DNA from: Selenomonas sp. AB3002
GTDB lineage: Bacteria > Bacillota > Negativicutes > Selenomonadales > Selenomonadaceae
DNA length: 64,000 nucleotides
Assembly (NCBI RefSeq): GCF_000702545.1
Contig: NZ_JNIO01000008.1
Location: 1,178,001 to 1,242,000, forward strand
Reading direction: 5' to 3'
In this document: piece after piece, positions 9,848-16,786 of the stretch
Position numbering within the stretch: position 1 is the first letter of the stretch
Layout: each line of letters opens with the position of its first letter
The notes under the pieces: model-generated
Database searches by the model: none
Told to the model about the DNA's origin: nothing
The model's input: only the letters and a program-made list of their open reading frames with translations
Program-made: the position numbers and the translations under genes

Positions 9848-10294
9848 TTACTCAATATCAAAGATTGTCCGGTTGGCGTCTTTGGAAACCTTGGGCAGCA
9901 CGATATGCAGGATGCCGTTGTCAAAAGCCACGCTGACAGAGTCCTTGTCAATGCCGTCAATCTTGAAGACGCGCTCAAACTCCCCTGTGCGGCGCTCGCG
10001 GCAGAGATACTTCACATCCTCGGGTTCCAGCTCCGAACGCTCTGCCTTGATGCGCAGATAGCCTTCCTCATCATAGGAAACAGTGATCTGCTCCTTGCGG
10101 AAGCCCGGCAACTCACCAAAGAGCTCATAGGCAGCCTCTGTATCAATGACATCCACCCGGAAAGAAGCGAAGGCACCGCTGACCCTGCCCATGGGGTTGC
10201 CCGGCTGGTCAGCCATAAACTCCAACAAGCGCTCTACTGCCTCCTGGCCTTTTCCCACATTCTCTTTGAGATTGAAAGGTACTGTACGGAACAT
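9848..10294 (-). CDS. hsp20: Hsp20/alpha-crystallin small heat-shock protein
   Basis: 148 residues from the chosen start. The C-terminal two thirds is an alpha-crystallin domain (FRVDVIDTEAAYELFGELPG, then ERRTGEFERVFKI, and the closing DNGILHIVLPK signature). It acts as an ATP-independent holdase for unfolding proteins in the cytoplasm. The ORF is open up to 10381, but that stretch contains the promoter. GGAGGG at 10301-10306 points to the ATG at 10294 (6-nt spacing) instead of the ATG at 10300, which abuts the ribosome site. It is a monocistronic unit, with its own promoter/operator and terminator. Confidence 0.93.
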   Translation of the reverse strand: MFRTVPFNLKENVGKGQEAVERLLEFMADQPGNPMGRVSGAFASFRVDVIDTEAAYELFGELPGFRKEQITVSYDEEGYLRIKAERSELEPEDVKYLCRERRTGEFERVFKIDGIDKDSVSVAFDNGILHIVLPKVSKDANRTIFDIE

Positions 10295-10334
10295 ATTCAT
10301 CCCTCCATCAACAGAAGAAACTATCCATGTCTTA

Positions 10335-10381
10335 CCTGTACTGCTGTATACAATTATACAGCAGGCACAGGCTTTTGTCAC
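10335..10381 (-). promoter_or_regulatory. hsp20 promoter with a palindromic operator over the -10 box
   Basis: On the minus strand GTGACA (10376-10381) and TATAAT (10353-10358) are separated by 17 nt, a good sigma-A type promoter. The -10 box sits in a perfect inverted repeat: CTGCTGTATA (10341-10350) and TATACAGCAG (10355-10364) around 4 nt. Outer arms CCTGT (10335-10339) and ACAGG (10367-10371) extend the symmetry. A repressor bound here would block RNA polymerase. It does not match the CIRCE consensus of HrcA. Confidence 0.75.
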
Positions 10382-10518
10382 CGTGAATTCAAAACCGCCG
10401 TACCATCAAAGAAACACTTTTTTGTCCATTCACAAATTTTTTTCTCTGAAACAAGGAAAAAAACCGAATTCTGTCGTATAATAATAAATGAAGTTTATGT
10501 TGAAAAGAGGTGACTCTA

Positions 10519-10725
10519 ATGACAGCACAGGAAATCGAGAAACTGGTGCAGGACAAGCTCAATGAGGCATACAAGGCCAACGAGCATCCCAAGAAGTTCT
10601 TCGTCACAGAGAACGGTCGCGGGGTAGTGGACGGCGGCGATATGTACAATGCCTTGCTTGAGGATGTGATGCGCGTAGTGCAGCAGGCCATGACGGAAGT
10701 CCTCAAAGAAGCTCTGAAGAAATAA
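10519..10725 (+). CDS. Small conserved-looking protein of unknown function
   Basis: A 68-residue protein and the only plus-strand gene in the window. It is mostly helical with alternating charge (MTAQEIEKLVQDKLNEAY at the start, VMRVVQQAMTEVLKEALKK at the end) and a central FFVTENGRGVVDGG turn region. AGAGG at 10506-10510 sets the ATG at 10519 as the start; an in-frame GTG at 10510 overlaps the ribosome site. A TATAAT -10 box is at 10477-10482, though no clear -35 is seen. A strong terminator follows. I do not recognise the family. It is transcribed divergently from hsp20 and convergently with cbiK. Confidence 0.75.
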   Translation: MTAQEIEKLVQDKLNEAYKANEHPKKFFVTENGRGVVDGGDMYNALLEDVMRVVQQAMTEVLKEALKK

Positions 10726-10740
10726 TCATTTCTTAACTGA

Positions 10741-10779
10741 AAAGCCCGGCGGGAGTCTTCTCCTCTGCCGGGCTTTTTT
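10741..10779 (+). terminator. Intrinsic terminator of the small plus-strand gene
   Basis: Stem AAGCCCGGC (10742-10750) with GCCGGGCTT (10767-10775), followed by T to 10779 on the plus strand. It may also serve the converging cbiK transcript, as the other side has a short T run. Confidence 0.9.
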
Positions 10780-10829
10780 CATACATTTCATTTCATTTTT
10801 ATTGAGGTTCTTTAAAGGATTGCCTTAGC

Positions 10830-11825
10830 TTATTTGGCCTCCAGGGCATTCCAGGCATCCTCAGCGCGCTGCACATAGAGGTCACGGACAGCCTTGTTCT
10901 CGCCGATGCCGTGGATGTAGGCATCCACCTTGTATCCCTTGGACTCCAGGATGGACTTGTGGGAATCTTCCTCATCGCCTGCCATGTCGTTGTTGGCATG
11001 GTCGCCAGCCACCATCATCATGGGCATGAGAGTCACGTGCTTGATGCCGTTCTTCTTCAGCTTAGGCAGCACGGTCTCCAGGCTGGGCCAGCCTTCCACA
11101 GTGTAGACAAAGACGTTCTTGTAGCCCATGTCGTCCAGCTTGGCCTGGATGACTGAATAGTAGGCGTTGGAAATCTGCGGGGTGCCATGAGCCATGATGA
11201 GGATGGCATCTTCCTTCCCCTGCTTGGGGAACTGGGTAGCAAGAGCCTTGATGGTCTCAGCCACATCATCAGCCTGCTCTTCCTGACCCTGCCAGTACAT
11301 GAGGGAAGTGCCGCAGGTCATCTTCTTGAACTTCTTCTTGTAATGATGGAACACGCCAGTGTTGTAGCTGTACTCCATGCCGGGAATCACATCCAGGCTC
11401 ACCAGAGCCACGCGGGTGTAGCCCTCAGCCTTCAGCTGGTCCAGAGCCTGCTCCGGGGTGGGATAGGTGATGCCTTCATTGGCCTTCACGCGGTCGATGA
11501 TGATGTGGGAGGTGAAAGCCGTGACTACCTTCACACCAGGATGCTTGGCCTGAATGGCAGCCACCGTAGCATCGATGGTCTTCTCACGAGTGTCTTTGAA
11601 GGTAGTGCCGAAGCTCATGACCACAATGGCATCCTTGTCAGCCAGATTCTTGAGTTCCGGGTTCTCATAGGAAAGCACGCCAATCTGGGAAGCTGCTGTC
11701 AGAGCAGGCGTTGCCGTCTTGACCTCCGGATTCAGCTGATAGGCAGCTTCCACATTGGGCTGTGCCATGCCGAAAGCGGCGGAGCAGGCCAAAGAAGCTA
11801 CCAGCATTTTCTGCCAATTTTTCAT
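10830..11825 (-). CDS. cbiK: Exported CbiK-type sirohydrochlorin cobaltochelatase
   Basis: 331 residues from the ATG at 11825, which has GGAGGG 7 nt upstream. The N-terminus is a signal peptide (MKNWQKMLVASLACSAAFG, cleavage likely near VEAAYQ). The mature part is a class II chelatase: VVMSFGTTFKDTR at the start, LIMAHGTPQ with the first metal-ligand His, and MMMVAGDHANNDMAG with the second. Cytoplasmic CbiK inserts cobalt into sirohydrochlorin during anaerobic B12 synthesis; exported versions are known in Desulfovibrio, where their role is less clear and heme or iron handling has been suggested. There are no cobalamin genes nearby and no B12 riboswitch was seen upstream. Confidence 0.88.
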   Translation of the reverse strand: MKNWQKMLVASLACSAAFGMAQPNVEAAYQLNPEVKTATPALTAASQIGVLSYENPELKNLADKDAIVVMSFGTTFKDTREKTIDATVAAIQAKHPGVKVVTAFTSHIIIDRVKANEGITYPTPEQALDQLKAEGYTRVALVSLDVIPGMEYSYNTGVFHHYKKKFKKMTCGTSLMYWQGQEEQADDVAETIKALATQFPKQGKEDAILIMAHGTPQISNAYYSVIQAKLDDMGYKNVFVYTVEGWPSLETVLPKLKKNGIKHVTLMPMMMVAGDHANNDMAGDEEDSHKSILESKGYKVDAYIHGIGENKAVRDLYVQRAEDAWNALEAK

Positions 11826-11863
11826 GAAAAATCCCTCCATAAAAAATAAAAATGAAATATATG

Positions 11864-11894
11864 AAAAGGGCTTGCCCTGCTAAGAACAAGCCCT
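11864..11894 (-). terminator. Probable terminator after sigH
   Basis: Stem AGGGCTTG (11867-11874) with CAAGCCCT (11887-11894) around a 12-nt loop. A short T run follows on the minus strand. It lies between the sigH stop and the cbiK start. Confidence 0.6.
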
Positions 11895-11948
11895 CAACAT
11901 CAAAATCATGGCTTACAATCTGATATAGTAATAATAGCGATACCGTAT

Positions 11949-12695
11949 TCAATCCTGCAAGCCATCATCCATAACGCCCCTCAGGCGCCTGTTGATGGAA
12001 GAAAGGCCTCTGTACACAGTGCTGATATCCAGGTCGTCTCCCCGGTTCTCCATGTACTTCTCCAGCTTGCGCTTCACCCGCTGCAGGGCGTTATCTATGG
12101 ACTTCACATGACGATTCAGGTCCTCGGCAATCTCCTGATAAGACTTGCCATCCAGATAACTCATGAGCACCCGCCATTCTAGGTCTGACAGAATCTCTTC
12201 CATTTTCTTCTCTATATCCAGGAACTCCTCCCGGCTGATCACCAGTTCCTCCGGATCAGAGACTTTGGCTCCGGAAAGCACATCCAGGAGAGTTCTGTCA
12301 GAATCCTCGTCGTAGATGGGCTTATTCAAGGAAATATAGGAGTTCAAAGGTATGTGCTTCTGCCTGGTGGCCGTCTTGATAGCAGTGATGATCTGCCTGG
12401 TCACGCAGAGCTCCGCAAAGGCACGGAAGGAAGAAAGCTTGTCATTGCGGAAGTCACGGATGGCCTTGTAAAAGCCAATCATGCCCTCCTGGATGATATC
12501 CTCCCGGTCTGCACCAATGAGGAAGTAGGAACGGGCTTTTGCCCGCACAAAATTACGGTACTTGTTGATGAGATAGTCAAGTGCCGCCTTGTTGTTATTA
12601 TCCTTGATCTCCAGCAGGACTTCCTCATCCGTGAGATCAGTAAATTCACTATAGGCATCTTCCAGTGCATTCTGCATAGTTGATTCTGCTTCCAT
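11949..12695 (-). CDS. sigH: RNA polymerase sigma factor of the SigH (Spo0H) family
   Basis: 248 residues. Region 2 is very like Firmicute SigH (YLINKYRNFVRAKARSYFL, then DREDIIQEGMIGFYKAIRDF), and region 4 has LEWRVLMSYLDGKSYQEIA followed by the helix-turn-helix (KSIDNALQRVKRKLEKYM). In Bacillus this factor drives stationary-phase, competence and early sporulation genes. The protein has a tail of about 30 residues past the usual end, rich in Arg and Asp. The ATG at 12695 has AGGGGAA 8 nt upstream. It is preceded by a consensus promoter and a leader of about 80 nt. Confidence 0.92.
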   Translation of the reverse strand: MEAESTMQNALEDAYSEFTDLTDEEVLLEIKDNNNKAALDYLINKYRNFVRAKARSYFLIGADREDIIQEGMIGFYKAIRDFRNDKLSSFRAFAELCVTRQIITAIKTATRQKHIPLNSYISLNKPIYDEDSDRTLLDVLSGAKVSDPEELVISREEFLDIEKKMEEILSDLEWRVLMSYLDGKSYQEIAEDLNRHVKSIDNALQRVKRKLEKYMENRGDDLDISTVYRGLSSINRRLRGVMDDGLQD

Positions 12696-12740
12696 CGGAT
12701 GTTCCCCTTTACCTCAGGTGCCTCGTGCATCCCTTGCTAT

Positions 12741-12808
12741 ATCTATTGTTAGATAGATTCCAACCCTTCAATATAGAAAATTATACCATCAACGGAGACA
12801 TAATTCAA
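12741..12808 (-). promoter_or_regulatory. sigH promoter and leader palindrome
   Basis: On the minus strand TTGAAT (12803-12808) and TATAAT (12780-12785) are exactly 17 nt apart. Downstream, in the leader, ATCTAT (12741-12746) and ATAGAT (12753-12758) form an inverted repeat around 6 nt that could be an operator or a small hairpin. Confidence 0.75.
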
Positions 12809-12868
12809 CATATCCGGAACAGGAAGGCTTAAATTCAGACCAGCAGTCTCCTTGAAAGCGCTTTGCCA

Positions 12869-13240
12869 TCAAAGCACTGCCAAAGCCTCCACCTCGCACA
12901 AGGCACCTGCGGGCAGGTCTTTCACAGCCACACAGCTGCGGGCAGGCTTGCTGATGAAGTGCCTGGCATAGACTTCGTTGAAGGCCTTGAAATCGGCAAT
13001 CTCAGCCAGGAAGCAGGTGGTCTTGACCACATGGCTCATATCCGTGCCGGCAGCCGCCAGCACCGCTTCCACATTCTTGCAGCACTGCTCGGCCTGCTCC
13101 TCAATAGTCGTTGCCACGATTTTCCCCTCAGCGGGATTGATGGCAATCTGACCGGAGAGATAAAGAGTATTGCCTGCTTTGACGGCCTGGCTGTAAGGTC
13201 CCACTGCTGCAGGTGCTTTGTCGGTATGAATGATTTCCAT
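12869..13240 (-). CDS. ridA: RidA-family reactive imine/enamine deaminase
   Basis: 123 residues covering the whole RidA (YjgF/YER057c/UK114) fold: KAPAAVGPYSQAVKAG at the N-terminus, LYLSGQIAI, and the C-terminal ARSCVAVKDLPAGALCEVEALA containing the catalytic Arg. It hydrolyses reactive 2-aminoacrylate and related imines formed by PLP enzymes. It is a single gene between the feo operon terminator and sigH. The ATG has GGAGGAG upstream. Confidence 0.95.
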   Translation of the reverse strand: MEIIHTDKAPAAVGPYSQAVKAGNTLYLSGQIAINPAEGKIVATTIEEQAEQCCKNVEAVLAAAGTDMSHVVKTTCFLAEIADFKAFNEVYARHFISKPARSCVAVKDLPAGALCEVEALAVL

Positions 13241-13314
13241 AGTGTACTCCTCCTGTATCTCACAAATGTCAACTGTATCTATTTTAGCCTAAGATATGGA
13301 TATTTACAAGGTTA

Positions 13315-13363
13315 CAAATATAAAAGGAGAGATTCCCCATCTATGCAGGGAGCCTCTCCTTTT
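13315..13363 (-). terminator. Terminator of the feo operon
   Basis: AAAAGGAGAG (13322-13331) pairs with CTCTCCTTTT (13354-13363), with an inner CCC/GGG pair. It lies 5 nt after the stop of the FeoB-associated gene, and T-rich sequence follows on the minus strand. Confidence 0.75.
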
Positions 13364-13367
13364 CACG

Positions 13368-13526
13368 TTATTTCTTTTCCAGCCCATGGCAGCCGCTGCA
13401 GCAGCTGCAGCTGCCGCCTGCACTGCCGCAGCAATCTTCCTTGCCGTCACGCCAGTTGCGATACACATGGCGCACAGCGAAAAACAAAGCTACCGCCAGA
13501 ACCAAGCCTACAATAAAGGTAGACAT
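13368..13526 (-). CDS. FeoB-associated Cys-rich membrane protein
   Basis: A 52-residue protein directly after feoB. It starts with one membrane helix (STFIVGLVLAVALFFAVRH), continues with a short basic stretch (YRNWRDGK), and ends in a cysteine cluster (CC at 32-33, then C40, CC at 42-43 and C46). This layout is that of the FeoB-associated Cys-rich family found after feoB in Firmicutes. It may bind iron or help assemble the transporter, but its role is not settled. The ATG at 13526 is 33 bp past the feoB stop, and the operon terminator follows at once. Confidence 0.88.
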   Translation of the reverse strand: MSTFIVGLVLAVALFFAVRHVYRNWRDGKEDCCGSAGGSCSCCSGCHGLEKK

Positions 13527-13559
13527 AATTGATACTCCAATCTATCCCAAAAGGGAAAA

Positions 13560-15455
13560 TCAGAAGCCCAGCACCTTGCCAATCTGATAAACCAGCAGGG
13601 AAACGAACCAGGCCACCACAAACATATAGACTGCGGAGAAGCCCATCCACTTCCAGCCGCCTGCTTCCTTCTTGATGGTACCAAGAGCAGTGACGCAGGG
13701 GGTGTAGAGCTGGGAGAACACCATGAAGGCAATGGCAGACAGAGCCGTGAAGGAAGTAGCCATGCCGGTCTGCATCATGGTCTCGGCAGCCTCTACGGCC
13801 TCCTCAGCCTCAGTGGAAACATCAGCAGCGCCATAGAGCACACCGATGGTAGATACCACAGCCTCCTTGGCCAGGATACCGGAAATAACGGCAGCACCGG
13901 CTTCCCAGGTACCAAAGCCATGGAACACGAAGAGAGTGGACATCCAGCCGCCCAGGGTTGCCAGGAAGCTCTCCTCAATCTCGCACATGCCCTCAGCATT
14001 GAAGTTGGACAAGAGCCAGATCAGCACAGAAGCGGCAAAGATGATGGTACCAGCCTTGATGAGGTAGCCCTTGCCCTTGTCCCAGGTCTCCAGGAGCACC
14101 GTCTTCATATCCGGCATGCGGTAAGGAGGCAGCTCCAGCAGGAAGGTGGAACCTTCTTCCTTGAACATGGTCTCCCCCAGCACCTTGGCCACGATGATGG
14201 CCATGACCACGCCTACGATATACATGGCAAAGACCACATTGGCAGCGTCATCCGGGAAGAACATGGCGGCAAAGAGTGCCATAATGGGCAGCTTCGCACC
14301 ACAGGTGAGGAACGGGGTGATGAGAATAGAAACGAGGCGGTCCTTGTTGGAATCCAGGGCGCGGGCACCCATGATAGCGGGCACGCCGCAGCCGAAACCC
14401 ATCATGAGGGGCATGATGCCCTTGCCCGTCAGGCCGCAACGGCGCATGATGGGATCCATGATGAAGGCGATGCGGGCCATATAGCCCGTGCCGTCCAGGA
14501 AGGACAGGCAGAAGAACAGCACGAAGATCAGGGGCACGAAGGTCAGCACAGCACCCACGCCGCCGATGATGCCATCGGTGATGAGGGCCTGCATCCACTC
14601 AGCCACGCCAGCGGCTTCCAGGGTTTCCCCGGCCCAGGCCAGGAAGTCTTCATTGATAAGCTCATCCAGGGCATCAGCCAGAGGCTGGCCAATCCAGGTG
14701 AAGGTAATCTGGAACACAGCGTAGAGGATAGCCAAAAAGATAGGCAGGGCCAGCACGCCGTTGGCCAGGAACTTGTCGAACTTCTCGGAAGTGGACTGGC
14801 CCACGTTCCGCATATCAACGGCAGCATCCATGATCTGGTCAATCAGGGCATAGCGGGCCTCGATGACTTTCTCCTGCTTATCGCTCTCACTCAGGTCGCT
14901 GCGCTGGATTTCCTTGATTTTCTCGATATGAGCCTTTACCTGGGGGCTGGCCTCATAGTTGCTCATAACGGTGGTAGTGAACACATCCAGCAGCTTCTTG
15001 GTGCTCTTGGAGCTGCGTCCCACGGTCTGCACCACAGGCATGCCCACCACTTCTTCCAGCTTCCTGACATCGATGCGGACGCCGCGTCGCTCTGCCTCAT
15101 CCGTCATATTCAGATCGATGAGCAGGGGAATCCCCTGCTCCAAAAGCTGCACCGTCAGGAACAGATTGCGGGAGATGTTGGTGCTGTCCACCACATCCAC
15201 CACCATGTCCAGGGTGTTGTGCTTCAGGTAGTCAATGACGATTTTCTCCTCCGGGGAGCGAGCGTTGATGCTGTAGGTCCCCGGCAGGTCTACGATGGAA
15301 ATGGCACGGTCCTTGTGGCGGGTGTAGCCCACCTTCTTGTCCACAGTGACACCGGGCCAGTTGCCGATTTTCTGGCGGGCACCGGTGAGTTCATTGAAAA
15401 TTGTGGACTTGCCGGTGTTGGGATTGCCGGTAAGTGCTATTGCTATGGTTGACAT
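13560..15455 (-). CDS. feoB: Ferrous iron transport protein B
   Basis: A 631-residue Fe(II) permease. The N-terminal G domain has GNPNTGKS (10-17), the NWPGVTVDKK switch region, DLPG near residue 57 and the NMTD base-recognition motif. A helical spacer follows, then the membrane part with FLSFLDGTGYMARIAF and GCGVPAIMGARAL, the conserved pore segments. It imports Fe(II) under anaerobic conditions. It is shorter than the E. coli protein (773) but normal for Firmicutes. It lies between feoA (52 bp upstream) and the Cys-rich partner, under a likely Fur-controlled promoter. Confidence 0.97.
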   Translation of the reverse strand: MSTIAIALTGNPNTGKSTIFNELTGARQKIGNWPGVTVDKKVGYTRHKDRAISIVDLPGTYSINARSPEEKIVIDYLKHNTLDMVVDVVDSTNISRNLFLTVQLLEQGIPLLIDLNMTDEAERRGVRIDVRKLEEVVGMPVVQTVGRSSKSTKKLLDVFTTTVMSNYEASPQVKAHIEKIKEIQRSDLSESDKQEKVIEARYALIDQIMDAAVDMRNVGQSTSEKFDKFLANGVLALPIFLAILYAVFQITFTWIGQPLADALDELINEDFLAWAGETLEAAGVAEWMQALITDGIIGGVGAVLTFVPLIFVLFFCLSFLDGTGYMARIAFIMDPIMRRCGLTGKGIMPLMMGFGCGVPAIMGARALDSNKDRLVSILITPFLTCGAKLPIMALFAAMFFPDDAANVVFAMYIVGVVMAIIVAKVLGETMFKEEGSTFLLELPPYRMPDMKTVLLETWDKGKGYLIKAGTIIFAASVLIWLLSNFNAEGMCEIEESFLATLGGWMSTLFVFHGFGTWEAGAAVISGILAKEAVVSTIGVLYGAADVSTEAEEAVEAAETMMQTGMATSFTALSAIAFMVFSQLYTPCVTALGTIKKEAGGWKWMGFSAVYMFVVAWFVSLLVYQIGKVLGF

Positions 15456-15507
15456 TTGCTGCTTTCACTACTCCTTTGCGAATTGATTCCAACTTCCTGT
15501 AGGGCAC

Positions 15508-15732
15508 TCAGTTAACCTGCTGTACCTCGATCTGCGCAGCGTCATCACGTCGCAAAGCCAGATTATAATAGCGGACATTGATGGCAATAGGATCTCCCAG
15601 GGGAGCCGAACGAAGCACCTTCACCTTCGTGCCCGGTATGAGCCCCATGGTCATCAGCCTTTCCTTCAAAGCTGAATCACCAATTTGCTGGATCTTGAGC
15701 GTCATGCCGGTTTTTCCATCCTTCAACGTCAA
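15508..15732 (-). CDS. feoA: Ferrous iron transport protein A
   Basis: A 74-residue SH3-like protein (IGDSALKERLMTMGLIPG, then VKVLRSAPLGDPIAINVR), the soluble partner that modulates FeoB. The start is a TTG at 15732: GGAGG lies 8 nt upstream of it, while the next internal ATG (codon 10) has no ribosome site. First gene of feoA-feoB-FeoB-associated. Confidence 0.95.
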   Translation of the reverse strand: MTLKDGKTGMTLKIQQIGDSALKERLMTMGLIPGTKVKVLRSAPLGDPIAINVRYYNLALRRDDAAQIEVQQVN

Positions 15733-15762
15733 GAGAAACGCCTCCTTATTACATTGTTACAA

Positions 15763-15831
15763 ATGATAATGAGAATAATAATGAGAATTAAATACAAGAA
15801 TTATGATAAACTATCTCATTTTCATTGTCAA
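15763..15831 (-). promoter_or_regulatory. feo promoter and candidate Fur box
   Basis: On the minus strand TTGACA (15826-15831) and TATCAT (15803-15808) are 17 nt apart. Just downstream of the expected start site, 15765-15783 matches the 19-bp Fur consensus at 15 of 19 positions on the plus strand, inside a longer run of AT-rich ATTCTC/ATTATT hexamers. This placement fits iron-dependent repression of feoAB; the regulator itself is not in the window. Confidence 0.75.
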
Positions 15832-15873
15832 TAGGTCAGATAAGAAAAAGTCAGATAATCAGAATACTGCAAT

Positions 15874-15892
15874 AAAAGAGGGATAACCCTCC
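15874..15892 (-). terminator. Weak terminator after tadA
   Basis: Short stem GAGGG/CCCTC (15878-15882 and 15887-15891) with a 4-nt loop. It is followed by TTTTATT on the minus strand. It separates tadA from the feo promoter. Confidence 0.5.
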
Positions 15893-15927
15893 GATTTCTC
15901 AGAAAGTCATCCCCATAATTACCTTGC

Positions 15928-16410
15928 TTATTCAGCCTGTTTCAGCATTTTCTTCTTTTCCCGGCGCTCCTTGAAGAAGCGTTTCATGATACCGGCGCAT
16001 TCCTCCTGCAATACCCCCGCCCGGATTTCCGGCCGATGGTTCAGGGTCTCGTTGCCTGGAATATTGAAGACTGACTCGCAGGCTCCCGCCTTGGCATCGG
16101 TGCTGCCATATACCACCCGGTCCACCCTGCTCATGACAATAGCCCCTGCACACATGGGGCAGGGCTCTATGGTCACATAGAGGGTAAGGCCCGAAAGACG
16201 CCAGCGTCCCAGTCTGCGGCAGGCCTCCTGAATGGCGATAAGCTCCGCGTGGGCCGTAGCATCATGCCATATTTCCCGCATATTGTGCCCCGAGGCCACC
16301 ACCTGGCCCTGCTCGTCCACAAGCACGGCACCGATGGGAACCTCCTCCAGCTCATAGGCTTTTTCCGCCTCCCGGAGGGCCAGCCGCATAAAATCTTCAT
16401 CTGTTGCCAT
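15928..16410 (-). CDS. tadA: tRNA adenosine(34) deaminase
   Basis: 160 residues of the cytidine/deoxycytidylate deaminase fold. TAHAELIAIQEA carries the zinc His and the proton-shuttle Glu, and EPCPMCAGAIV carries the two zinc cysteines. It converts A34 to inosine in tRNA-Arg(ACG). The tail RFFKERREKKK is basic, as usual for TadA. Its start overlaps the preceding small gene by 14 nt, so the two are translated together. Confidence 0.95.
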   Translation of the reverse strand: MATDEDFMRLALREAEKAYELEEVPIGAVLVDEQGQVVASGHNMREIWHDATAHAELIAIQEACRRLGRWRLSGLTLYVTIEPCPMCAGAIVMSRVDRVVYGSTDAKAGACESVFNIPGNETLNHRPEIRAGVLQEECAGIMKRFFKERREKKKMLKQAE

Positions 16411-16687
16411 AAATTAGCTCCCTTGCTTTAGCTATATCCACCTGCATATCGTAATAAAGGGAATGAGTGGGCTTGGAGTTCAGGGTCAGGGCATAAGCCC
16501 TGGGCACCCCCGGCCCCCCGTCATTGTCTGGGCGCACTTCCTTCTGCATTTCCTTCTGCAGCATCTTGGAGAACTCCTGCTTCTTGCCCTTCTCCTCCTC
16601 ATAGCCCTCTTTCCGCTTGAAGGAACGCCCTATATCCAGTTCCGTTCCCTTGACCCGGGTCACCCTTTCTATCCTTTCCAGCATCAT
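16397..16687 (-). CDS. Small charged protein of unknown function, coupled to tadA
   Basis: About 96 residues, highly charged, with no signal or membrane segment. The middle is a Lys/Glu-rich helix (KRKEGYEEEKGKKQEFSKM) and the C-terminal third has a more ordered look (YALTLNSKPTHSLYYDMQ, then DIAKARELIYGN). GGAGG at about 16693-16697 supports the ATG at 16687 or the adjacent ATG at 16684. It ends inside tadA, giving a 14-nt overlap. I do not recognise the family; the context suggests only co-expression with tadA. Confidence 0.65.
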   Translation of the reverse strand: MMLERIERVTRVKGTELDIGRSFKRKEGYEEEKGKKQEFSKMLQKEMQKEVRPDNDGGPGVPRAYALTLNSKPTHSLYYDMQVDIAKARELIYGNR

Positions 16688-16786
16688 CTCCACCTCCGAA
16701 CCTGCATAGCGGCAAGAGATATCTCATGCAATATATATCGTAGAAAAATGCAGAAAGGTTAAGGAAAGATTGATGAATTTCACCAA

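Noticed and set aside
10300-10381. Upstream extension of hsp20 to a GTG at 10381
   Set aside because: The GTG is part of the -35 box, and the extension runs through the promoter and operator. The start at 10294 has the SD.
11826-11948. Possible cobalamin riboswitch ahead of cbiK
   Set aside because: The region is short and AT-rich, and has only a terminator-like hairpin. No B12-box-like sequence was found.
13920-15452. 510-codon plus-strand frame opposite feoB
   Set aside because: It is rich in His and Gln as expected of an antisense frame, and feoB is certain.
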